NCBI GenBank assembly: GCA_030754315.1
Contig: JASMAO010000138.1
Coordinates: forward strand, 1 to 6,816
Length of the DNA: 6,816 nt
DNA from: SAR202 cluster bacterium
GTDB lineage: Bacteria > Chloroflexota > Dehalococcoidia > Lucifugimonadales > JASMAO01
Direction: 5' to 3'
Shown here: in pieces, positions 1 through 6,175 of the stretch
Numbering within the stretch: the stretch's first letter is position 1
Layout: every line of letters starts with the position of its first letter
The notes under the pieces: generated by a model
What the model was told of the DNA's origin: nothing
The model's input: only the letters and a program-made list of their open reading frames with translations
The model's database searches: none
Position numbers and translations under genes: made by a program

Positions 1-244
1 CCGGTCCGAACATAGCGCCGTGTGTTCTGTTACTGAACACGTTTTTACCGAAGGAGCGCAGATAGGTACCTTCTCTGTCGAAAACCATAACGGGGTGGTC
101 CGTATTTCGTGTCAGTGCATATACTTCATCTATAGAATTCACTGCAAGTCCTGGAGTTTCTATCAACCTCATGCCGTTTGGAAGTTTTTGCCAGGAATCC
201 AGATGGTCGTATATAAAATTGCCGCTACCTATAGTCAGCCCCAT
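1..244 (-). CDS. PAL-like NHL beta-propeller protein, N-terminal part (cut by window edge)
   Basis: 81 residues are visible before the window ends. The start resembles bacterial six-bladed propellers annotated as peptidyl-alpha-hydroxyglycine alpha-amidating lyase-like: a G-S-G-N-F-I-Y opening, then W19-Q-K-L-P-N-G, then the first blade around residues 31-66, with V-Y-A-L-T-R, H50-P-V-M-V-F-D-R-E-G and Y-L-R-S-F-G. Next comes R73-T-H-G, the place where this family has its R-P-H-G motif. The ATG at 244 is the only plausible start, because a TAG stop lies in frame two codons upstream (250-248) and a GGGAGA ribosome site sits nine bases before it. No signal peptide is seen, so a cytoplasmic location is inferred. 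It belongs to a different subfamily from the two propellers upstream, being much less similar to them than they are to each other. The substrate is unknown, and true amidating activity is not implied. Confidence 0.8.
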   Translation of the reverse strand, partial: MGLTIGSGNFIYDHLDSWQKLPNGMRLIETPGLAVNSIDEVYALTRNTDHPVMVFDREGTYLRSFGKNVFSNRTHGAMFGP

Positions 245-253
245 TTGCTAGTC

Positions 254-259
254 TCTCCC
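254..259 (-). promoter_or_regulatory. Ribosome binding site of the partial PAL-like propeller gene
   Basis: Read on the minus strand this is GGGAGA, nine bases before the ATG at 244. It supports independent translation of this gene, which is separated by 263 bases from the stop of the preceding propeller gene. I see no convincing promoter or terminator in that gap. Confidence 0.55.
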
Positions 260-507
260 ATGGATAGTGTATGTAAAATTCAACGAAATACTATCAGTAA
301 CGACCACGTGCGTAAAATGCATGTTGGTCGACCCTTCCATGTTCCATAATACCCATACCTATCACACTGATATCGGCCAATATGTGTTCTGAATGGGCTA
401 TCGGCTACTCTGATTTATTCAATCAACTTTTGGTGCTGTATAGCTAGTATGTTTGTTGCAGGAATATTACCTAAAGGGTTCAAGAAATTTGGGATGAGTG
501 GCATTAG

Positions 508-1614
508 CTATGCGGGGAGAGGGTCTACCCAATCATTGTCTTTGATATAGATCTGCAAACGGCCGCAACTATCCGCAACGATAAGGCGGTTCTTATTATC
601 CACAACAAGTCCATGAGGACGTTCAAAGGTTTTACCCATTGACATCGCGTCGTGAATGCCATCGAAAATCTGTCGATACACGCCACCATTACGACCTAGG
701 TCGTATTCTGCTGCCTTGGACAGTTTATTAACATCCCCGTGCAATGCCGTAATCACGTCGCCGCCAGGTTCATATATCTGTATGCGGCGGTTGCCCCAGT
801 CCGATACGTATACGTCATTATCGCTGTCTATTGCGACCGCCGAGGGATGGTCTAAATCGCTCCCGTCATCGACTGATGAACCAAAGGTCATCGTATAATC
901 ACCAGTAGCCGTGAATTTTTGGACACGATTGTTGCCCCAGTCAGCGACATAGACGTTTTGGTCATTATCGAGACATAGTCCCCACGGTCTTTTAAATTCC
1001 CCTTCACCAGGACCGTACTTTCCCCAACTGGAGATGTAATCGCCATTTTTTGTGAATTTTTGAATTCGGTGATTTCCGCTATCACTAATCAGTATATTGT
1101 CATCAGCGTCAAATACAATTCCTGATGGATTAGTGAGCTGTCCGATCGCAGATCCGGCGATGCCCCACCTATTTATGCTTTCATCTGGTCTATGATCTGG
1201 GAAAGCTAGGATTCTATCAGGAGCAAAGACGCTCACAGTGTTTTCGAATTCGTCTGTCACGTACACATTACCATCTTGGGAAATGGCGATTCCAGCAGGC
1301 CCAACAAATCCGCACCGTGCGAAATCCCCTATGTGATTTTCATCTATGGTTGTCTTACCGATTCGAAGCAACACGTCACCGCCATAACCCTCAAGCTCGT
1401 AACCTATTCCCCTGCTGATGACAAAGATGTGACCATCCGGCGCCATGGCAATATCCATAGGGTAGTAGGATCCACCTGTATAAGATCCATCGGGTGCTCC
1501 ATTATGTTCACCTGTTGGACGACCTAGTGCATGGCTAAAGTGCCATGTACGACCAGCAGCGGAAGTTGTAATCATTTTGAAATATCCATCGATATATCCC
1601 GGTGTCCGAGACAT
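508..1614 (-). CDS. NHL-repeat six-bladed beta-propeller protein (second tandem copy)
   Basis: A 368-residue protein made of NHL-type blades. Blade-like units with the pattern P-x-G/D, hydrophobic strand, D-x-D/N-x-N-x-Y/I-V-x-D, then a strand ending in Q-K-F or Q-I-Y, begin near residues 51, 104, 162, 209, 255 and 332. NHL propellers usually bind proteins, nucleic acid or small ligands; the role here is unknown. It is a tandem paralogue of the gene just upstream, roughly two-thirds identical by eye, sharing the R-T-W-H-F-S-H-A-L-G-R opening and the D-N-D-W-x-D-P end. The frame is open to 1677, but that would overlap the upstream gene by about 20 codons. The ATG at 1614 lies four bases after the upstream stop, which suggests translational coupling; an ATG at 1575 (M-I-T-T-S) matches the upstream copy better and is the alternative start. 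No signal peptide or membrane segment is seen. One PAL-like R-P-H-G motif (H334) is kept. Confidence 0.88.
   Translation of the reverse strand: MSRTPGYIDGYFKMITTSAAGRTWHFSHALGRPTGEHNGAPDGSYTGGSYYPMDIAMAPDGHIFVISRGIGYELEGYGGDVLLRIGKTTIDENHIGDFARCGFVGPAGIAISQDGNVYVTDEFENTVSVFAPDRILAFPDHRPDESINRWGIAGSAIGQLTNPSGIVFDADDNILISDSGNHRIQKFTKNGDYISSWGKYGPGEGEFKRPWGLCLDNDQNVYVADWGNNRVQKFTATGDYTMTFGSSVDDGSDLDHPSAVAIDSDNDVYVSDWGNRRIQIYEPGGDVITALHGDVNKLSKAAEYDLGRNGGVYRQIFDGIHDAMSMGKTFERPHGLVVDNKNRLIVADSCGRLQIYIKDNDWVDPLPA
749..817 (-). repeat. Highly conserved 69-base tract shared with 1860-1928 (copy B)
   Basis: This tract differs from 1860-1928 at only four positions (766, 787, 802, 808), all silent. It encodes an identical 23-residue stretch, from D-V-Y-V-S-D-W-G-N to G-G-D-V-I-T. 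Other well-conserved parts of the two genes show many more silent differences, so the match exceeds what protein conservation alone would give. Confidence 0.8.
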
Positions 1615-1618
1615 TTGC

Positions 1619-2680
1619 TTACTGAGGTATAGGGTCAATCCAGTCGTTGTCTTTAATGTAGACCTGTAATCTTCCACATATGTCTGTAACGATCAAACGG
1701 TTGTTAGCATCGATAATTAAGCCGCCAGGCCGATCAAATTTCTTAACTCGGGTCATAGCGTCATCCATTGTGTCGAATAGTCCACGATATAGACCACCGT
1801 TACGTCCTAAAAGGTACTCCCCCGCTTTAGAAAGTTTGATAACATCGCCGTATAATGCAGTAATCACGTCGCCGCCGGGTTCATATATCTGTATGCGACG
1901 GTTGCCCCAGTCTGATACATATACGTCACCATCACTGTCTACTGCAACTGCTGCAGGGTGGTCTAGATTACTCCCATCATCGACGGATGCGCCAAAGCTC
2001 ATCAAGTATTCACCGTCTTCTGTGAATTTTTGGATTCGGTTATTACCCCAATCCGCCACGTACACGTTATTGTCCCTGTCTGTTCCTATACCCCACGGCC
2101 TGTTGAATTCGCCTTTGCTCGTACCGTGGCCGCCCCAGCTATCAATGTATTCACCATTCTTGGTAAATTTTTGTATGCGGTCGTTTCCACTGTCACTTAT
2201 GATGAGGTTGTCCTTGGAGTCGAACTTTATGCCAGACGGAGCATCGAGGTAACCTAGGGCTGAACCCGTCTTTCCCCAACGATTGATTGTTTCCCCAGAG
2301 GGGTCGAATTGAGCAAATGGCTGAATCCGATCTGGTGAGAATACCAGTACCTCGTTTTCATGTTCATCAGTTGCATAGACATTTCCATCTCGTGAGACGG
2401 CAATGCCGGCTGGTGATGTGAATTCACGTCGAGCGAAATCACCAACGTGATTCTCGCTTATGGTTGTTTTACCAATCCGTCTGTAAATGTCTGTGTGGTA
2501 TCCTTCGACCTCTTTCCCCCACCCTTTGCTCAATACGAAAAGGAACCCATCAGGGGCTATCGCCACGTCCACCGGGTACCCATACCCCCCGGTCTGGCCG
2601 TTGTGTTCAGCAGTATTTCGGCCGAGTGCGTGACTGAAATGCCAAGTACGTCCCGCAACCGAAGTGGTGATCATGGACAC
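1619..2680 (-). CDS. NHL-repeat six-bladed beta-propeller protein (first tandem copy)
   Basis: A 353-residue protein with six NHL-like blades starting near residues 35, 88, 146, 193, 240 and 316. The clearest are blades 3 to 5, with S-D-S-G-N-D-R-I-Q-K-F, A-D-W-G-N-N-R-I-Q-K-F and S-D-W-G-N-R-R-I-Q-I-Y, the classic NHL strand pattern. Between blades 5 and 6 (about residues 279-314) both tandem copies carry an insertion rich in K-L-S-K-A and L-G-R-N-G-G. The GTG at 2680 is chosen because GAGGAG lies seven bases before it; the ATG two codons later (2674) is possible but less well spaced. The gene follows the DUF1800 gene by 48 bases and precedes its paralogue by four, so co-transcription is likely. 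No signal peptide is seen. The histidine of the PAL-type R-P-H-G motif in the last blade is replaced (R-P-G-G, G319), so catalysis of the PAL kind is unlikely. Ligand and role are unknown. Confidence 0.9.
   Translation of the reverse strand: MSMITTSVAGRTWHFSHALGRNTAEHNGQTGGYGYPVDVAIAPDGFLFVLSKGWGKEVEGYHTDIYRRIGKTTISENHVGDFARREFTSPAGIAVSRDGNVYATDEHENEVLVFSPDRIQPFAQFDPSGETINRWGKTGSALGYLDAPSGIKFDSKDNLIISDSGNDRIQKFTKNGEYIDSWGGHGTSKGEFNRPWGIGTDRDNNVYVADWGNNRIQKFTEDGEYLMSFGASVDDGSNLDHPAAVAVDSDGDVYVSDWGNRRIQIYEPGGDVITALYGDVIKLSKAGEYLLGRNGGLYRGLFDTMDDAMTRVKKFDRPGGLIIDANNRLIVTDICGRLQVYIKDNDWIDPIPQ
1860..1928 (-). repeat. Highly conserved 69-base tract shared with 749-817 (copy A)
   Basis: Partner of the tract at 749-817, offset by 1111 bases, inside blade 5 of the first propeller gene. 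There are four silent differences in 69 bases. It is a candidate gene-conversion tract between tandem paralogues. Confidence 0.8.
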
Positions 2681-2687
2681 TATATTA

Positions 2688-2693
2688 CTCCTC
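2688..2693 (-). promoter_or_regulatory. Strong ribosome binding site that selects the GTG start of the first propeller gene
   Basis: On the minus strand this reads GAGGAG, seven bases before the GTG at 2680. The surrounding 12 bases (AATTTCGAGGAG) match the leader of the DUF1800 gene (AAATTCGAGGAG) at 11 of 12 positions, and the spacing is the same. Confidence 0.7.
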
Positions 2694-2728
2694 GAAATTC
2701 TTTATGGAGATCTTTCTGCGACACGTTT

Positions 2729-4138
2729 TTATGCGAATTGGTATTCCCGCGTACCTGCGATTAATGCCAGTAAATCTGCCACTCTTTTAGAGGAAGCTTT
2801 GTACTCCTTTTCAGTTGACCACGATGCGATTCCATCAATCTCGACTTGCTTCAACAATTCCTGTCGTGTTTCGTCAGATATTTCCATAGGTCCCATCTGG
2901 TCGAGGCAATGCTGAACTAGTTGTTCTGGATTCATTGACGAACCGTTCATCTCTGATATCTTTTGGATAATTGCTTTCACCCCTGGTAAGTCAGTATCAC
3001 TAACTCGATCTGCCACGAAGTTGACCCTGTTCATCATCGCTCCGCTGTTAATCCATTCTTTGCCCGTGTGCCATCCTTCGACGCTTGGAGGATCGTAGAT
3101 GATCTGTCCCATCAGTGATTGAACAGATGGCAAGTCTCCCCATCTCGGATCTGGTCCATTCATATCGCCGGTTAAGATGAGAGCACTTGCTACAACTTCT
3201 GCAGGACTCTTAACACGTTTGTAGAGAGCATTTTTGAAGAAATCTGAATTAAACAATGTTCTCAGAACCGGCTTCATTTCGTATCCACCACGGACGAATG
3301 CTTCTGAAAGGGTATCGATGGCTGTACGATCCTGTGGAGGTTCGAATGGCCACGCTGGTACCTGGGGCTCATCGGCCACAAAGAAGTTGTATAAATGCCG
3401 TGAAATAAATCTCGCTGTCGCCGGTTGACGCGCTACAACCTCAACCACATCGTCACCGTTGAATCTGCCTTCATGGCCTAGAAAGCTCTTTTCGCCGGAA
3501 TCGTGATCATAAGGTTGATAATCAAAGGACCAAGGGTATTTTTTCCAAGGCATCACCACTTTGCGTGGGGTGTATGTCCAACCTGTGAAGGCGCGTGCAG
3601 CCTGTTTAACATCATCTTCTGTGTAATACCCTACACCGAGTGAGAACAACTCCAATAACTCCCTACCCCAGTTCTCATTGTTGGCGCGCTTGTGATTCTC
3701 ATTGTTATCCAACCATCGAATCATGGCCGGATTTTTTGCCAATCGTTCTAATAAGGTTTGGAAATTACCCATACCGTGGTCTCGGAATAGGTCGATTTCT
3801 GTTGCCATTTCATCAATGTTTTCTACCTTGGCATTACCAGTTGCGAATACATGGTGCCAAAACAGCACGATTTTTTCTTCTAAAGGCCTTTTCCCCATCA
3901 CCATTCGGTATATCCAACGCGATTGATGATGGTCTATAGACGAAGGATGGTCAGTCCAAGGGTGATACCGACCCATCATGTACATGTCTACATCCGGTTG
4001 TGACTCAGGGTCTAGTAGTCTTTCGACGGTGTTTTCATATCCATCACTTGCAAGACGCTCAATTTCATCACGCCTTTGGCCAAATCCTGCCCTGCGCATA
4101 AGATGAGCAATCAAAGAAATATCGTCTTTACTGGGCAT
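2729..4138 (-). CDS. DUF1800 family protein
   Basis: A 469-residue protein covering the whole DUF1800 family. Hallmarks in order: an N-terminal H12-L-M-R-R-A-G-F-G; W94-H-H-V-F; N136-P-A-M-I-R-W-L-D; the signature N153-N-E-N-W-G-R-E-L-L-E-L-F-S-L-G-V-G; F184-T-G-W; F219-L-G-H-E-G; a stretch around 301-316 with K308-R-V-K-S-P-A-E; Y348-D-P-P-S-V-E-G-W; W362-I-N-S-G; and a C-terminal L-I-A-G-T-R-E-Y-Q like the family's usual S-P-E-F-Q ending. The biochemical function of the family is not established. In many bacteria it is encoded next to a DUF1501 protein; none is in this window, and the downstream genes are NHL propellers. No signal peptide is seen, unlike some secreted members. The ATG at 4138 has GAGGAG seven bases upstream. 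It is first in the minus-strand unit and diverges from the exporter gene. Confidence 0.93.
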   Translation of the reverse strand: MPSKDDISLIAHLMRRAGFGQRRDEIERLASDGYENTVERLLDPESQPDVDMYMMGRYHPWTDHPSSIDHHQSRWIYRMVMGKRPLEEKIVLFWHHVFATGNAKVENIDEMATEIDLFRDHGMGNFQTLLERLAKNPAMIRWLDNNENHKRANNENWGRELLELFSLGVGYYTEDDVKQAARAFTGWTYTPRKVVMPWKKYPWSFDYQPYDHDSGEKSFLGHEGRFNGDDVVEVVARQPATARFISRHLYNFFVADEPQVPAWPFEPPQDRTAIDTLSEAFVRGGYEMKPVLRTLFNSDFFKNALYKRVKSPAEVVASALILTGDMNGPDPRWGDLPSVQSLMGQIIYDPPSVEGWHTGKEWINSGAMMNRVNFVADRVSDTDLPGVKAIIQKISEMNGSSMNPEQLVQHCLDQMGPMEISDETRQELLKQVEIDGIASWSTEKEYKASSKRVADLLALIAGTREYQFA

Positions 4139-4145
4139 TAGCTGT

Positions 4146-4151
4146 CTCCTC
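4146..4151 (-). promoter_or_regulatory. Ribosome binding site of the DUF1800 gene
   Basis: GAGGAG on the minus strand, seven bases before the ATG at 4138. It is part of the AAATTCGAGGAG leader nearly repeated before the first propeller gene. Confidence 0.7.
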
Positions 4152-4179
4152 GAATTTAGTTATTTGGCCGGGATCCGCA

Positions 4180-4189
4180 AAAATATTTT
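4180..4189. promoter_or_regulatory. AT-rich palindrome in the divergent intergenic region (possible operator)
   Basis: AAAATATTTT is a perfect 10-base palindrome in the 142-base gap between the DUF1800 gene and the exporter. Its position between divergent genes would suit a regulator site, but AT-rich palindromes this short arise by chance. I could not assign clear -35 and -10 boxes to either gene, and no regulator gene is adjacent. Confidence 0.2.
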
Positions 4190-4280
4190 GTGGCATCGAC
4201 AACTTATTACATTCTGTTTCCTGAATCAATAACCCAAGACGCGCATCGAAAAGGATGTATGCTAGAAAAGTGCGGGGGAA

Positions 4281-5666
4281 ATGATTACTAACAGCAAGTG
4301 GACAGCGTTGGGTGTGCTTTCTATAGGTACTCTCATGTCGACACTTGATGGAGGCATGGTCAGTGCTGCCTTTCCCGCTCTGGTCGAAGCATTTGATACC
4401 GACGCGTCGACTGTCCTATGGGTAAATGTTGCGTTCTGGGTCACCAACGTGGGTTTGTTACTAACGATGGGGTGGCTCGGTGACGTTTTCGGCAGACGGC
4501 GTGTCTTCTCCGTTGGATACCTAGTGTTTACGGTTGGATTGTTGCTTGCTGCAGCATCTCTAGAGGTGTGGCAAATTATTGCTTCTCGCATAGTACAGGG
4601 GATCGGCTCTGCAATGACGCTATCCAACTTAAATGCACTGATAACGAATAGCTTTCCGTCTAATGAACGAGGAAAAGCTATGGGGATATCTGGTGCGGTT
4701 GTTGGTATAGGCCTGTCTGTTGGCCCCCTACTCGGAGGATTTTTACTGGATTCATTGGATTGGCGGGCGCTTTTTTACACACGCGCCCCTGTAGGACTGC
4801 TGGGTTCGATCATGGCATGGACGATGCTTACTCCTGACCGCAATGGGGAAGGAAAATTCCGAATTGATTTTCTTGGTGCTACAGCATTGTTCGTTACCTT
4901 GGGAACATTATTATTGGCATTAAATCAAGGCGGTAGGCACGGATTTGAATCGATTTATGTGATCTCTTTGACTCTTATATCTTTGGGCTCATTACCCTTG
5001 CTCGTTTGGACACAGAAGAGATCAGCACGCCCAATCATAGACATTAGCCTTTTTCAGAGCCGCCAATACACATTTGCTCTTTTGGTTTTGGTTTCACATT
5101 ACTTGTCCCACGGACCTATTCTTTTGGTAGCTCCGTTCTTCTTGGTCAATTCCCTTGAATTCTCAGCCTCTAAGATGGGGGTTTTCCTCGCAGGTTTTGT
5201 GTTAGGACGCGTTTTCTGTGCCCCCTTTGCAGGCCACCTGTCCGATCGATTTGGCCCAAGGCCATTTCTCCTTTTTGGGAATTGTTTGACGGCCATGTCG
5301 TTGTTCTGGCTCAGCACCATTGGGCTAAACACGGCGGATTTGGCACTCTTTCTTGCCCTGTCTTCAGCTGGTGTTGGGAGCGCCTTCTTCGAACCTGTTG
5401 TTACCAGTACCATTATGGGTTCTGTTCAAAAGGAACGCCTAGGAACTGCTTCAGCTTCGGTAGCAATGGGTCGTCACATTGCGTTTTCTGTTGGGGTGAC
5501 TCTCGCGGGTGCAATATTCGCGATTCGGGAACCGTTCCACTTAGCTAAAACAGGAATGGAGACGTCTGCGATCGCCGGGGCTTTTAGCGACACCCTTCTT
5601 GTGGCAGTTATACTGGCAACGGCGGCTGTCGTTTTTTCCATCGGTACTAGTAAGCAGGCACTCTGA
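4281..5666 (+). CDS. Major facilitator superfamily exporter, DHA2 (14-helix, EmrB/QacA-like) type
   Basis: A 461-residue inner-membrane protein with about 14 hydrophobic segments, consistent with proton-driven drug or metabolite export by the DHA2 family. Family motifs visible: the helix-1 motif around L22-D-G-G-M-V-S-A-A-F-P; motif A at G64-W-L-G-D-V-F-G-R-R-R; motif B at R103-I-V-Q-G-I-G; motif C ending in G148-P-L-L-G-G; the D160-W-R-x-x-F-Y segment after helix 5; and a C-half motif A-like loop G318-H-L-S-D-R-F-G-P-R. Helix 1 has G where relatives usually have T after the conserved L-D plus one residue, and the usual N-V-P after helix 5 reads R-A-P. The substrate cannot be told from sequence. 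The start at 4281 has a G-run only two bases before it (4274-4278) rather than a well-placed ribosome site; no better in-frame start precedes helix 1. No membrane-fusion partner gene is adjacent. Confidence 0.92.
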   Translation: MITNSKWTALGVLSIGTLMSTLDGGMVSAAFPALVEAFDTDASTVLWVNVAFWVTNVGLLLTMGWLGDVFGRRRVFSVGYLVFTVGLLLAAASLEVWQIIASRIVQGIGSAMTLSNLNALITNSFPSNERGKAMGISGAVVGIGLSVGPLLGGFLLDSLDWRALFYTRAPVGLLGSIMAWTMLTPDRNGEGKFRIDFLGATALFVTLGTLLLALNQGGRHGFESIYVISLTLISLGSLPLLVWTQKRSARPIIDISLFQSRQYTFALLVLVSHYLSHGPILLVAPFFLVNSLEFSASKMGVFLAGFVLGRVFCAPFAGHLSDRFGPRPFLLFGNCLTAMSLFWLSTIGLNTADLALFLALSSAGVGSAFFEPVVTSTIMGSVQKERLGTASASVAMGRHIAFSVGVTLAGAIFAIREPFHLAKTGMETSAIAGAFSDTLLVAVILATAAVVFSIGTSKQAL

Positions 5667-5667
5667 T

Positions 5668-5684
5668 GGCACACTTAAGGTGCC
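5668..5684 (+). terminator. Small hairpin just after the exporter gene (weak terminator candidate)
   Basis: GGCAC and GTGCC can pair around a seven-base loop (ACTTAAG), starting one base after the TGA. The stem is only five pairs and no T-run follows, so it may slow the polymerase or protect the messenger rather than end transcription. Confidence 0.25.
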
Positions 5685-5723
5685 TATTAGGTTACGTCCG
5701 TTCTTTCTTGGAGTGAGTGGTAC

Positions 5724-5729
5724 TATAAA
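5724..5729 (+). promoter_or_regulatory. Possible -10 element (TATAAA) upstream of the HesB-like gene
   Basis: TATAAA lies 81 bases before the ATG at 5811, inside the small inverted repeat ACTAT-AA-ATAGT. No good -35 match is found 16 to 18 bases upstream, so this is a weak suggestion that the small gene has its own promoter. Confidence 0.2.
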
Positions 5730-5810
5730 TAGTGAACGTTAATCTTGCTGGGCTCGAGTACATTTTTGTCAATAGCGGATGGTTAGGCATAAGCGGGTAG
5801 TTCAATATTT

Positions 5811-6095
5811 ATGTTTACTGTAACGGACGCTGCCAAAGCAGAGCTGAAACGGATTTTTGAGGAGCGAAACTTGCCTCCGGGCAAACACCTTCGTCTAGCG
5901 GTACCACCGAGGTGGGAACAACCTGGAGATTTCGGAATTGTCTTAGACGAAGAAGAGCATGGTGACTATGGGTTTGGGATGGACGGTGTGAAAATACTTT
6001 TGGTGGATCATCAACTCACGCAGCGACTTGAGAAATCCGTATTTGACTTTAAAGAAACCGGTCAAGGCAAGGTGTTCACTCTAGATGTGTATTAG
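5811..6095 (+). CDS. HesB/IscA-fold protein lacking all cysteines
   Basis: A 94-residue protein with the layout of A-type iron-sulfur carriers: an opening M-F-T-V-T-D-A-A-K-A-E-L-K-R-I, then L27-R-L-A-V (matching the G-L-R-V strand), G43-I-V-L-D-E (matching Y-x-L-x-F-D), D58-G-V-K-I-L-L-V-D and L69-T-Q-R-L. In IscA and ErpA three cysteines bind iron or the cluster; here there is no cysteine, the first site is replaced around P32-P-R-W-E-Q, and the protein stops where the C-x-C tail would begin. A cluster-carrier role is therefore unlikely. Cysteine-free HesB-like proteins occur in several environmental phyla, often labelled as iron-sulfur assembly proteins by similarity. An in-frame stop at 5790-5792 fixes the ATG as the first start. 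The ribosome site is weak. It is soluble and predicted cytoplasmic. Confidence 0.8.
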   Translation: MFTVTDAAKAELKRIFEERNLPPGKHLRLAVPPRWEQPGDFGIVLDEEEHGDYGFGMDGVKILLVDHQLTQRLEKSVFDFKETGQGKVFTLDVY

Positions 6096-6175
6096 AGATT
6101 GGAATAGTTTTTCTCTAACAGGAATGCTGTCTTTCAGACATCGTCCACATACAACTGCAGAAATTTAGATTGATT

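Noticed and set aside
20..349. Plus-strand open frame of 109 codons
   Set aside because: It lies antisense to the PAL-like propeller start, has no recognisable domain, and the minus-strand frame shows clear family sequence.
294..356. 20-codon minus-strand frame in the gap between the second and third propeller genes
   Set aside because: It is very short, has no clear ribosome site and no recognisable similarity. Nothing else convincing is seen in 245-507, so that gap is treated as non-coding.
411..425. Inverted repeat TGATT/AATCA in the gap before the third propeller gene
   Set aside because: A five-pair AT-rich stem without a following T-run is expected by chance.
1680..2252. Plus-strand open frame of 190 codons
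   Set aside because: It is an antisense shadow of the first propeller gene, with low-complexity S/P-rich translation caused by the repeated blades; a similar shadow lies opposite the second copy at 656-898.
508..2680. Tandem propeller genes as one gene broken by a frameshift or stop
   Set aside because: Each copy is a complete six-bladed unit with its own N- and C-terminal signature, so they are two full genes produced by duplication.
4262..4627. Minus-strand open frame of 121 codons over the exporter N-terminus
   Set aside because: It is antisense to a gene with clear transporter motifs, and its translation resembles no known family.
6128..6140. Hairpin TGTCT-TTC-AGACA between the HesB-like and TPR genes
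   Set aside because: The stem is only five pairs with a three-base loop and no T-run follows, so it does not look like a terminator.
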